DNA of 64,000 bases, taken from NCBI GenBank assembly GCA_030248225.1, contig JASANE010019471.1:62001-126000 (forward strand), given 5' to 3'. The notes under the pieces are model-generated. The model saw nothing but the letters and a program-made list of their open reading frames with translations, was not told the origin of the DNA and did no database searches. This DNA is from Trileptium ribeirensis. Taxonomy: Eukaryota > Nematoda > Enoplea > Enoplida > Thoracostomopsidae. Positions 1 to 9,671 of this stretch are shown here, one piece after another. Numbering within the stretch: the first letter of the stretch is position 1; every line of letters starts with the position of its first letter. Position numbers and translations under genes: made by a program.

Positions 1-2808
1 CCCTTCCCCGTGTGTTTCCTTATTCCCCTTCCCCGCTCACATCACTAGCTATAATTTCGCCCCCGGGTCTAAAATGAAAAATGGCGACCCGGCGAGCGGG
101 GAACCAGTCGAGAATTTGAATTTCGTAGACAAATTTTTAGCGTGCTCTTTCTCAACAGCGTTGGGACCGCACCTACGGGTGTGCCGGGGCATCCGTCGGA
201 CGCACCAGCACCCGCAAGGGCGACCCCTGCTAATTAATTTTGAAAACATAGAAAACTCGCCAGGGGCAACTCCGTCCCGTTTCTACACGGTAGGAGACAC
301 CCCTGGCCACTGAAAAGAAACCAAAAACACAAAGCAAACTCGAAAGCATTAAAAGAAATGGCGACAACCGCCAAATGAAACAAACAAAAAGACCGCCATC
401 TTTGGCGGTGTCTCTCTCGACTGGTCCCGACGCTGCGCCGAGCCATCTCCTTTTATACCCTGTGTCTACCCCCCTGTTTACGAATTCCCCTTGCTCACTG
501 TCTTGGTTCCCTAAAAGCTATCTGAGAAGAAAATTTAAGTTCGAAAACAAACTGATTAAACATACAAATATAAACCACTGCCATTATCAGGCGGCGACCA
601 AGCTATACATTGCTGGCAATAACAAGACAGCGCCCCGGCAAACTGCTGTAAACAACTTTAAACTGGACAGTGGCCGAAACGTGCCAAGAAAGGCACGTAA
701 ACAACTAAACCTCGCGCTGGTAGGCGCGAGGTTTTCAAAAGAAAAATTTATACGAGCGCTCAGGGCGCTGGCAATGCATTAGGGTTGGGACGCGTTTCCA
801 ACAGTTGCGAGCGAACGGAGGACAGTAGGCGGCCGGGAGCGGGACCAGGTTCATGCTCTGGCTGGTCGCCTACTGATGAAAATGATAAATTTAATGTATC
901 TCCTATAGGTGGCCTGTTAGAGGCCGTTTTCTGAGCTAAAGATAGAAAATTTTGGTGTCTCGGGAGGGTTATCAAGGTCCTGCTCGGACCGGTTAAGTTG
1001 GGTGGCCCCGGTTTTCGACTAGATAGCTAGGGTAGGACCCTGTGGAGATGTAGAGGCCGAAAAACCGGGGAGTTTTGGTTATTTTGATTAAGATTTAGGT
1101 CGTTGAAAACTGGGTGTTTAAACGCCTACTTAGGGGTCCCTAAGTACCTACCGGTAGGGGCCAAATTGGCCCGGATCCGAAATTTGAAGCCCTGGGGAAC
1201 CCCTGTTTGTGAGGTGATAAGCCTACCTAGCCTAAAGTGTCAGGAACTATAAAAATTTTCGCTTTTAAGCGGACCCTACAAAATTAACGTTTAGACGGGT
1301 TCTATTGTTTTCCTTTCCTGCAAATTTGATTTGTCCCTTCATTCCATGATTCGATTAAGCCAAAACTGCATGCCAGGGCAGGCCATCGAAATCCGAAATG
1401 TGACAAAAATCTCCTTTTTTGGATTTTGGCTGTGACTTCCTCGTAACACCCCGACCTGCCCGGACACGCAGTACACAGTACCATTCATAGTGCATACATA
1501 TCCGTACCAATAATATAGTAGTTATCATGTAATTGTGGACGCGCACCGGGATTGACCTTAGGGCACCTAACCGGCGATGCTAAAAGTGAAATCGCAGAAA
1601 TCTCTTTCCCATGTCCCCGGCCATCCGACTGCGCAACCACTTTATCCATCATACATAATCAATACATATAACATCATTAAATTAGTTAAGGGTCGACCGG
1701 ATACCACTAGTCGAGAGTCCGATGATTCCATTGTGGTGCCAAAATCACCCCGTGCACCTCGGGCGGGTGGAGCGTGACGATAAAACACATTATACCCATG
1801 ACATTTTATAACATATTTTATTTTTTATAACAACGATTAATGGTACACAGCGTAACACTCCGGTCACGCTCCACCGGTATCCGATCGCCCGTCCCACGGT
1901 ATTCACCCCGTATTTTGACTAAACTTTGCATACTTTCTCCTTTTGTATATCCAGTTAGAATCCTAAAAATCTCGGGCTGTTACAATATACGTGCGCTGAT
2001 GACGGGACTTAGCACAACTCACACGCGGGACCTTCGTACTAGACGCCGCGACCCCGAAGTTTTCCTTTCCACACGTAAAATGCAGCGGAGATGCCATATA
2101 CTCCACGACCCTTGGTTTCTGTCCTTCGTCCTTCCGTGTGGGCTCCTCTCCCCTGCGTAGGCATCCCGGCCTCGGAGACGGGGTTGCCGCCCTTTTGAGC
2201 CGAGGGACCTTGCCGAGGTGCTGTTCCGCCGGGGGGGGGGCGCCGCTGGGGGCGGAGGAGGATTGCGGATGGGAGGGAATTTTCCCCTCTTCTTTTTTTC
2301 TTCCCCTTTTTGCGTCGGCGGCGCGGGTCGCTTGGGGGTTGGTTTTGTCATCCGTCCAATCCCTCCTTCGCATGGCGCTCTGGCAGTTACTTTGGTTGGA
2401 TTTGTTTTTTATTCTTAACACCCCATTCTTACTGTCTTTTGCCCACTTGCCCTTTCTATTTTTGCTGCTTCTGCTGCACAAGCAACACGCATGAGTTACG
2501 CACAATGCCAAATGAATCTACCACACTACAACTCGCACTTTCACTTGCTCCCTTCGGTAACCCTCTCCCCCACCCACACCTACCCTACGCAGTACACGTA
2601 TACAGCGTTAACATACACGCTACCATAACCCCCATCCAGCACCCGCGTTTCTTTTTTTGCTTATTTTCGATCACGCCCTATCAAAACACGGACCACATAA
2701 GACTCCCACACAACCTTTTCACACCTATTACATCCACAAAACACGCACCACACCACACCCACCCATTCAGCCACCCCCACGACCGCCGACCCCCCGGCCG
2801 GACGTAGC
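1..2808. other. Compositionally foreign left end, LTR-like, no supported gene
   Basis: This block is visibly richer in G and C than the rest of the window and shares none of the repeat families found after 3077. It contains short perfect hairpins, G- and C-homopolymer patches (about 2229-2300) and, from about 2490 to 2808, a C-rich, G-poor strand with many CAC and CCC runs. Open frames in it are short or low complexity, and none shows a domain I know. The text style resembles plant Ty3-type LTR and flanking sequence, but that is an impression, not a match. It could be a foreign contig joined by misassembly, a transferred element or simply an unusual repeat. Confidence 0.45.
259..1158. repeat. 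Cluster of short perfect hairpins and palindromes
   Basis: Eight inverted repeats lie within 900 bases: GCCAGGGG/CCCCTGGC at 259-266 and 300-307, enclosing CCGT/ACGG; ACCGCC/GGCGGT at 392-409; ACGTGCC/GGCACGT at 679-698; CCTCGCG/CGCGAGG at 710-731 followed by TTTT; GGTCC/GGACC at 976-990; CCCCGGTTTTCG at 1006-1017 against its near-complement at 1059-1070; CTTAGGG/CCCTAAG at 1129-1144; and the 12-base palindrome CCTACCGGTAGG at 1147-1158. Function is unknown. The density is far above what the AT-rich remainder shows. Confidence 0.6.
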
Positions 2809-3076
2809 TGGAAAAAAAAATAAGGAAAAAAAAAATGAAATATTTTATAGAAAAAAAGAGGAATTATAGAATTTTTAGTTAAGATAGATGTTATGAATAA
2901 TAGAATTTATAGAATATTGAAAAAGAAGTGAGGTAAGGAAAGAGGAAGAAGAGAAGATGAGAAGAAAAATATATGATTTTTATGAAATATGTAAATAGAA
3001 TTATATTATATTATAAAAAATTGTTTTTTAAAAAAAGATTAGAGAAAAAAAAAGAAAAAAAAAGGAAAAAGAGAAT
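2809..3076. repeat. 268-base tract without any C (A/G/T only)
   Basis: Reading base by base, the last C of the left block is at 2808 and the next is at 3077. Between them the + strand is poly-A-rich with G and some T, including A runs of 9-10. The preceding 300 bases are the opposite (C-rich, G-poor). Sequence resembling repeats elsewhere in the window starts right after it. Simple-sequence DNA, a base-converted read or a bad consensus at a join would all look like this. Confidence 0.8.
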
Positions 3077-3240
3077 CCGTTCTCGGGTCTAACTAAATTG
3101 CATAAACAAATATTTCAAGCTTTCAAATGAACTATCGCGATAATCAATCTTCCCAGCCGAAGTTAAGTTATGCGTGTAAGCAAAAAATCTAGAAACAGAG
3201 ATTTACCACGCTGGGCAGAGAACGCTGAGAACTCTTTATC
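3077..3240. repeat. Dispersed repeat fragment
   Basis: The stretch includes a segment ending in a 'gttaagttatgcgtgtaagc' type motif. Similar segments with GAGTTATG(C/T)GTG occur at about 56240-56345 and 61080-61150, each preceded by a loosely similar 'aacaaatagagat' type stretch. This shared family ties the sequence from 3077 onward to the rest of the window. No coding content is seen. Confidence 0.4.
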
Positions 3241-3525
3241 ATCTTGGATCGTGAAACAGTGTATCTAATCTATGCTTACAAAACTCTACACGGACGCACA
3301 TACTTCAACCACTACAATTTTGCCTAATCCGTTACGCGACAACTGTCAGGTAACAGTATGAAACTGGCTGCTGGTTATGCTCGGACGAACATTAGAGGTC
3401 ACTCGTTCAATTGGAAACTCGTTGCCCAGTGGAACTCTCTCCCTAACGATATTGTTTCTGGTAGTACTGTTGTCTTCTTCAAAAATGGTATACGCTGCAC
3501 CCGCTCCAGAGTCACAGTGACATAG
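3241..3525 (+). mobile_element. Non-LTR retrotransposon 3' end (RT C-terminal fragment)
   Basis: One frame from 3241 reads as the C-terminal end of a LINE reverse-transcriptase protein: DRETVYLIYAYKTLHG, then after an internal stop ARTNIRGHSFNW, WNSLPNDIV and FKNG, closing at a TAG at 3523-3525. The 'R..F...V...WN.LP..VV....FK' pattern is typical of the tail of CR1/jockey-like LINE proteins. The fragment lacks the catalytic core and carries at least one stop, so it is dead. The clade is not settled. Confidence 0.6.
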
Positions 3526-3632
3526 CGTGCTAAGTCTATAGGGTATGTCAACAAGGTAATTCTATTTCAGAATTCAATAATCGCAATTACATAGGTAGGA
3601 GTAATATCTTCAGTTAGGTTTGTGTTAATATT

Positions 3633-5285
3633 TGTCGGGGTTTAGTAGGCTACCAAGGGGTTGCCGGAGCTAAAATCCCAATTTTTCTTATTTTTCACCA
3701 ACATCCCTATTATATGTTTCCCCAAATTTTAGTTTCAACAAAATTCCAAAAATTTAAAATTTTACAATTTTAGTTCCTTTTTACTTACCTAATTTACAAA
3801 ATCTTCACTCGTTTCGCTCACTAGCTATGTACAGTTAACCTTAGTTTTATTTTAGTTCTCCAGTCTTATTTCCGTTTTCATAGAAGTGGAGGCAAAGAAA
3901 GCATCGCCTTGTTATTGGTTTTCCTTAATTGTTTTATATATAATCGCCAAGTTGTTACCTAGCTAATATGGTGCGTCATCATGTATTGTTTTTAACTGGA
4001 ATTGAGTTATTTGGTTGTGTAGTTTTACCTGAATTGGCACGTGAGCATTATAGCCGGATTGCGAAGGATGTGCTAGCTTTTATTAACGACGCAAAGAACT
4101 GCGTTCCTATTTCAACTTGGGGTTATATTATTGGAAGGAGCTTATACTCGGCCCTTCGTGCGATTGTTCAGGATCATAAGGAAACACCTATACTACGCTT
4201 TCCGCATTACGAGCCCTTATACCTGGTTATAAATTCAAAGTGTGCATTGGTTTAAGGTTGGGTACGACAGGCTAGGATAGCGAAAGGCATAGTACTGGAG
4301 TACACTTTGAAAACCATCTTGAGACCAGGCACTCAAGGCCAGGATTTGAACAAACTTCAACTGCATAGTAGTCGACCGTTACTGTACAGTTTTTAGTAAC
4401 GTGGTTCGGCAGTTGTCGGCATGTTTAACATAACTGGTATTATTAGTGTAATTCTAAGGCCTAGCTTGAGGCACTCATATAATCGCAAGGTGCACTATCC
4501 GTCCGGTAGGGTGTTGTGTTAACCCACAAGGGCTTAGTAAAATAATAGATAACATAAATCTTAATCACTATCGCTCAGGTATAAATAACCCTTAAACATT
4601 AGTTGCTATAATTTAGGGTTAAGGACTAGGCCAACCGTTCGGTAGCTTTAACTTAACCTAAGGACTAAAGTATTAGATAGGGATCGTCCGGAGTACCGAA
4701 ATCAGTGGCTAAAGTGTGTGCAGATTTGAAAGTCGGACTGTGTAATAGTGGAAGAGTCAGATTGTCAAGAGTGTCCGGTGGAGTACAAGCGTGAGCTGAA
4801 AGCCATTCAGTACTAAAGAATCTACTGCCGTTTTGGTTACGAGAGCTCCATTAACCGCCATTGAAAAGCTAGAGTGAAACGTGTGTGAGTACAATACGGT
4901 ACGTACTAAAGAATATATAGTACCGAGGCTTTACAAAACAAGCACCGAGAAGAGCACGTTATTTTGATACGGTTGCCGCAGTAGTGCTGCGATAGATCTA
5001 CGAGATAGTAGCGCCTTAACATTTTACCACATTATAATAAACATTCTTTATTCGTGTCTGTTGCCGTAATATCTGGAACTCGAGCAAGTAGAACCGAGCA
5101 AGGATCACGCGGCATCGCGAAATATAGGGCACTAGAACCGCTCACGAAAAGAAAGACGCCATACCAAGCGTCCCACCGGCATTCTACCGGCCACACCTCG
5201 AAGCTCGCAATCCTTCGGTGACGAATCCGGTCCCCTTTTAATACCGCTACCCGTCATAAGAAAAAGTCCCCTTCCAACCCCTACC
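3633..5285 (+). repeat. LTR-like repeat, copy A
   Basis: Starts TGTCGG and shares order and local similarity with 6609-8075: a 'ggctaccaa.gggtt' start, a 'tttagtt' AT-rich leader, GCAAAGAA(C/T)TGCGTT, a 'cggtccggt/taacccacaaggg' block near 4500 and a final block with AATAAA at about 5037, followed by GA-rich and C-rich sequence. An open frame of 95 codons at 3968-4255 lies inside and is not recognised. I read this as a diverged LTR or other terminal repeat; boundaries are approximate. Confidence 0.4.
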
Positions 5286-6090
5286 CCAAAGAAAACGAAA
5301 TAATATAACTATATGTTCTTCAATTGTTTCAGTATTTTCATTTTTATTTCCCAAGGCGATTAATATCTAATAATGCTTTGAATATGTCAGAAACCTGTTC
5401 AAAATTTAAACATCTAGTGACACTTGTTAGTTTTTATAAAACTTAGAAATGTTCTTTTGAACAACTATAAAATTATCAACATATTTGTTCTATTAAAATC
5501 AAATTGCACCAACAGCTCGGTCTGTACTGTACATGCCCACCAGGAAACACGTTTCTTAAACTGACTTCAAACCAACATTCATTTGAAAAGCTTACATACG
5601 TGCGTTGTGCCAGAATGTTATCCATATTTTGTATCTCAAAGCGCTTCTTTTTAACAATACTATTTTCACTGTTTTGATATACAGCATGAAGTCTGACAAG
5701 GGTATATCATTAGTATGGGTTTATATTAAACTTATGAAGAAGAGCTTGTCACTTGTATCACACTACGTTATACGTTGGATACGCAGCAAACGTTACAGCT
5801 TTATACAACGCGAATAAACTAAAAATTTTTTTGCAATATCCTCCACTCGCAAGATAACCATGCAAAGCTTACGCTGCAGCTAGGGAATTAGCGATGTTTA
5901 TCGTTTTTTGGACTTTAATTTTAATACAAAACCGAATAAAAGAAATTTAGCGTTCAAAACGTTCAAAACAACTTCATAGGTACACTAAACTGCTTGTTCA
6001 GCAATTCGTCTCATTACAAAACTAATTCACCAAGGAATTCAATATATTTTAGACGAATAAGAAATATTCTGCGCTCTCTATTCGTTGAAA
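5286..6090. other. AT-rich spacer, nothing recognised
   Basis: Between the two LTR-like copies there is AT-rich sequence with only short open frames. No reverse transcriptase, protease, integrase or RNA gene could be seen. If the flanking repeats are an LTR pair, the inner coding part has been lost or replaced. Confidence 0.4.
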
Positions 6091-6099
6091 ATTTTGCCA

Positions 6100-6460
6100 G
6101 GAGGCACAAGCCGGACGGGCGCCCGATTTTGAAAGGGGACATTTTGCCAAGAGAAAAACGGTTAAAAATCGTGTCCGAAACAATGTTAAAATTGTTTTGA
6201 TAGAGAGAAGGAGTGAATTTGAAGCTAATTTTGATAAATTCTGCGAAATTTTTGGTTTCAGAATGGAATTTTAGTACAAATTTTCATCAAATTATATGTA
6301 GTTTAGACCGATTGGAAAGAAAAAATTTTGCCAACAGGCAATAAACCGATAGAGCCCAAAATTTTGAAGGTGGTGTGAAGCGGGTGGCACATCTTTTTAA
6401 CCAGGGGGAACCTAAAAATGCTAGGGCCCCACCACCCCCATTTGGAGAGCCCAGATATTA
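6100..6460 (+). repeat. MITE-like repeat family M2, copy 1
   Basis: Contains repeated 'ttttgcca(a/g)gag' motifs and ends with 'cccccatttggagagcccaga'. The same ending (CCCCCAT...TTTGGAGAAGCCAGA) closes a second copy at about 14520. Non-coding. Confidence 0.4.
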
Positions 6461-6608
6461 ACAATTTTTAATTCAAATCAACAATCAAATGTGTTCAACA
6501 ACAAACGCAAAGATGGTCCTTCAATCAGTTTTTCCAAAAATATCCACATGCTTGTGGTAAAACATAAACTAAACCGGTTTTCGGCTGTCAGATACCAGAT
6601 ATGATAGC

Positions 6609-8075
6609 TGTCGGTGGTTCCAGAGGCTACCAAAGGGTTTTGGGTCTCAAAATCCCCAATTCCTCTATTTCAGACCAAATTTGGGGTTTTTACAAAAATT
6701 ATTTTATTAGCCGCTCCCTCCCCTTCTCACACCTGGATTTCGTTTAATTGTATTTAATTTATCTTAATTTGCACATTTTGGTTTGCCTGGAACATTAGTT
6801 AACTTGTTTTATTTTGATTTTAACTCTAAGATTTAGTTACACACGTCGTTGGTGCACAAGAAGTGCATTATTGTCGATTTTGTTTATAGAAGCACAAGAG
6901 ACCACTTATCTATCCTGTTTACCTGGTGGTTTTGATATATTTGGGCGACTCTATAGAATATCGATAGTATGTTACGAGTATCGTATTTTTTGTAGTATTT
7001 AATGGCTTTATGGTGGTTTCAAGCGTTGAATTGTGTGTGAGAGACGCCGTGACGTTTCTTTTTCATGATTATTACAGTTGAATCAGACGAGAGCAAAGAA
7101 TTGCGTTGATAGCCGAACCCTAGTGGGCTTATTGTTTTAGGTTTACGATTTCGAGTTGTATGGTTATTATTGGATTTGAAGTACTTCACAATTACGTAAC
7201 GAGCTATTACCTTTTAATATTACTTAATAATATTAATCTCTCAATGAAAATCTAGGTAGTGGGCTTAAAAGAATTAAGCCGTAAGGTCGTATACTGGTAA
7301 ATAATATTATAGTTAACGCAGTACGCATTCCGTTCGGATGTAACTGCCTAAATATAAGGAAAAGGTTAAGCTATCGAAATAACTACACGGTACGCATTCC
7401 GGTCAGGTGTAACTTTGCTAACCTCACAAGAGGACCGGATAAGGAACTTATTAGCGTAAATCTAAGGCAAAGGTACAGGTATTTAAATAATCGCACAGTA
7501 CGCATTCCTGTCGTGTGTAACTGTGTCAACCTCTTAAGAGGATTATCAAATAATTAACTTATTAGCATAAATCTAAGGCCTATGTATAGGTACTCAAATA
7601 ATCGTACAGTACGCATTCCGGTCGGGCGTAACTGTGTCGAACTCATAATAGGAGTATTAGAGTAACAGATAACCTAGCGATTAACGCTAATAAAAGAAAG
7701 GAAACGCCCGTAGCTTAGAGTTGATAAAAGTAGTCCGATAAGCAAGGACGGAATTACCGGTGGTGTCGAGTAGCACTAAAGAACTGTGCTGTTGTGTGCC
7801 TTATCGTTAACCATTTTATATAGTAAACGTTTCTATTTACGTTTTTGGTGTCCAAGTAATTTGGTATTTGGGACAGTTAGAACTTAGATATAGTCACGCT
7901 GCAATGCCGATTAGAGTCACGCTGCCTCGCCATAAAAGTTGATAAGCTAAAGAACACGGACCATGTTGTTTGACTGTATCCCACCGACCATATCGGTTGT
8001 CCCATTCGGTAACGCAATCCGTTCCCTCATCTAAAATTGATAGCCGTCATTAATTTTACCAACCCTACCACCATC
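6609..8075 (+). repeat. LTR-like repeat, copy B
   Basis: A diverged relative of 3633-5285, again starting TGTCGG, in the same orientation about 1.3 kb downstream. It carries an internal tandem array at 7321-7650 that is larger than in copy A. The end is not certain (a 'ccaaccctacca' stretch near 8060 parallels 'ccaacccctacccc' in copy A). Confidence 0.35.
7321..7650 (+). repeat. Tandem repeat around GTACGCATTCC
   Basis: The motif GTACGCATTCC(G/T)GTCG.G.GTAACTG occurs at 7321, 7389, 7498 and 7608, giving spacings of about 69, 109 and 110 bases. The last units share 'aacttattagc(g/a)taaatctaaggc'. A related single unit sits near 4490 in copy A. Confidence 0.6.
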
Positions 8076-9604
8076 ATTGCCAAATAAAACAACAATAGCT
8101 ATACCATTACGGTTGCATTTGTTTTTTGTGATACGTGACTTTACATCGATAGCACGTACCATTATTTATGAATTTAACATTTCAATTTATGTAGGAGTGA
8201 CATCAGCGAGCCCGAAATTGCCATAAGTTGAATAAAATATGATCAAATTTCTAACGTTAACGGCCCTGAAACAACTCGGAAGCCGTAGCCAATTTTCTAT
8301 ACGGACATACACAATTGTGTTGCAAAATATAAACTGTAACTCAGATAGGGAACATCAAAAGTGTTGTACCATTAAAATCTGGAAACCCAAATAGGCAAAC
8401 GGTTCATACGCAGCAAAATATTTTGTTCGTAGGCCCGTAACCATAGCAACAAAGCGGGTGCGGATGGACGGCTTTGATCTTGGACAAGTGCCAAGGCTTG
8501 CCCAGTTTTGGTATATATATTGTTTGTTTTCTCCCCAAATTATTATTAGAATGATGAACAAATGCATTTTATAGGTGAGCAGAAGTTATTACAGCAAGAA
8601 AACCGAAAAAGTTATTATTGAAAATGAATACAACATGCATCATGGCTTTTCGGAATATATATGATATCGAAAAAAGTTTATAAAACAATCAGTATTGAAT
8701 ATTGTAGTAAAATGACAGGAAGTCACATTAAGGAGCAAAAAACGAGTTTTCAAATTTATAGAAAAACAACTCGGATTTTCAGTACAATTTCTGGCTCGAG
8801 GCTCGGAATGTTCGAACGTTTACAGCCCAGTTTCGTACATTTTCAGCGCCGACTTAGCAAATTTTGAAATTTTTCAATTTAACTATACGTAGAGGGTAGA
8901 ACAGGCTTATATTCTTAATATGGATGGTGAATGCGATGAAGCCAATTGTACATTTTCAATAGACTTATTTTGGTTTTGGCGTAATTCGTATGGAACCCAC
9001 CGATTATACTTTTGTACATTTTAAATATTTTCTAAGGCAGATTTCAACCTATTCATATATAAATAGTCAGCCACATTCGCTCAATGCTGCTCGGTCTCAT
9101 TCATTTACGAAAGGTTATAAATTTCAAAATGTGTAAATGTTGTATATATTGGCCAAACTAAAATGAAAATTTTGTTCAACCCAAGAGTGTGATACATTGT
9201 TGTTTTTGTGGACTCGTTTTCTCCTGTTGGGAATCAGTACAAAAACCACCGCAATCCTTTTCAGCGAAGCATAGTAATTTGAATGTTTGGAGTATTATTT
9301 GGAACATGTCCAGTTCTACCAAGCGTATATATCAGTCCAAGCTCCGCTTTCCCGGAATAATCAATCCTATCATGTTTTGCTTCGCTAAGCATAACGCTAA
9401 ACCAGCACCTGAGCGTATGTCTAAACCTAAGCTTAGCCTGGGCTCACTGTTAAGCTTTCAATTTTTGTCCCCTACTCTTCATGTTAAGTTTACCGTCATC
9501 GGCTATGGGGGTGTTTTGGCATGAAGCTATTATTTTATATGGTAGATTATTTATTTACACATACTATATAATATACTTTATTTGCTAACGCGTGGATTGT
9601 TATT
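8076..9604. other. Upstream region of FTSJ3
   Basis: AT-rich sequence without recognisable genes. A TATA-like stretch (ACTATATAATATAC, about 9563-9576) lies roughly 30-40 bases before the FTSJ3 start codon; whether it is used is unknown. Confidence 0.3.
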
Positions 9605-9671
9605 ATGGGAAAAAAGTCTAAAATTGGCAAGCAGCGGCGAGATAAATACTATCAGTTGGCGAAAGAGTCTG
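9605..9671 (+). CDS. FTSJ3: FTSJ3 exon 1
   Basis: Encodes residues 1-22 and the first base of codon 23. The basic start [20 protein letters not shown] is the conserved Spb1 N-terminus. The donor is GTGAGT. Confidence 0.95.

Noticed and set aside
710..735. Bacterial intrinsic terminator
   Set aside because: The stem plus TTTT fits by shape, but nothing else here is bacterial and no gene precedes it.
375..782. 135-codon plus-strand open frame
   Set aside because: Crosses several of the hairpins and shows no domain or codon bias; judged chance.
1963..2511. 182-codon minus-strand open frame in the left block
   Set aside because: Low-complexity Arg/Lys/Pro/Ser-rich sequence created by high GC; overlaps other frames of equal quality, no domain, no splice context.
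3968..4255. 95-codon open frame inside LTR-like copy A
   Set aside because: Not recognisable, and the matching position in copy B is not open, so no sign of conserved coding.
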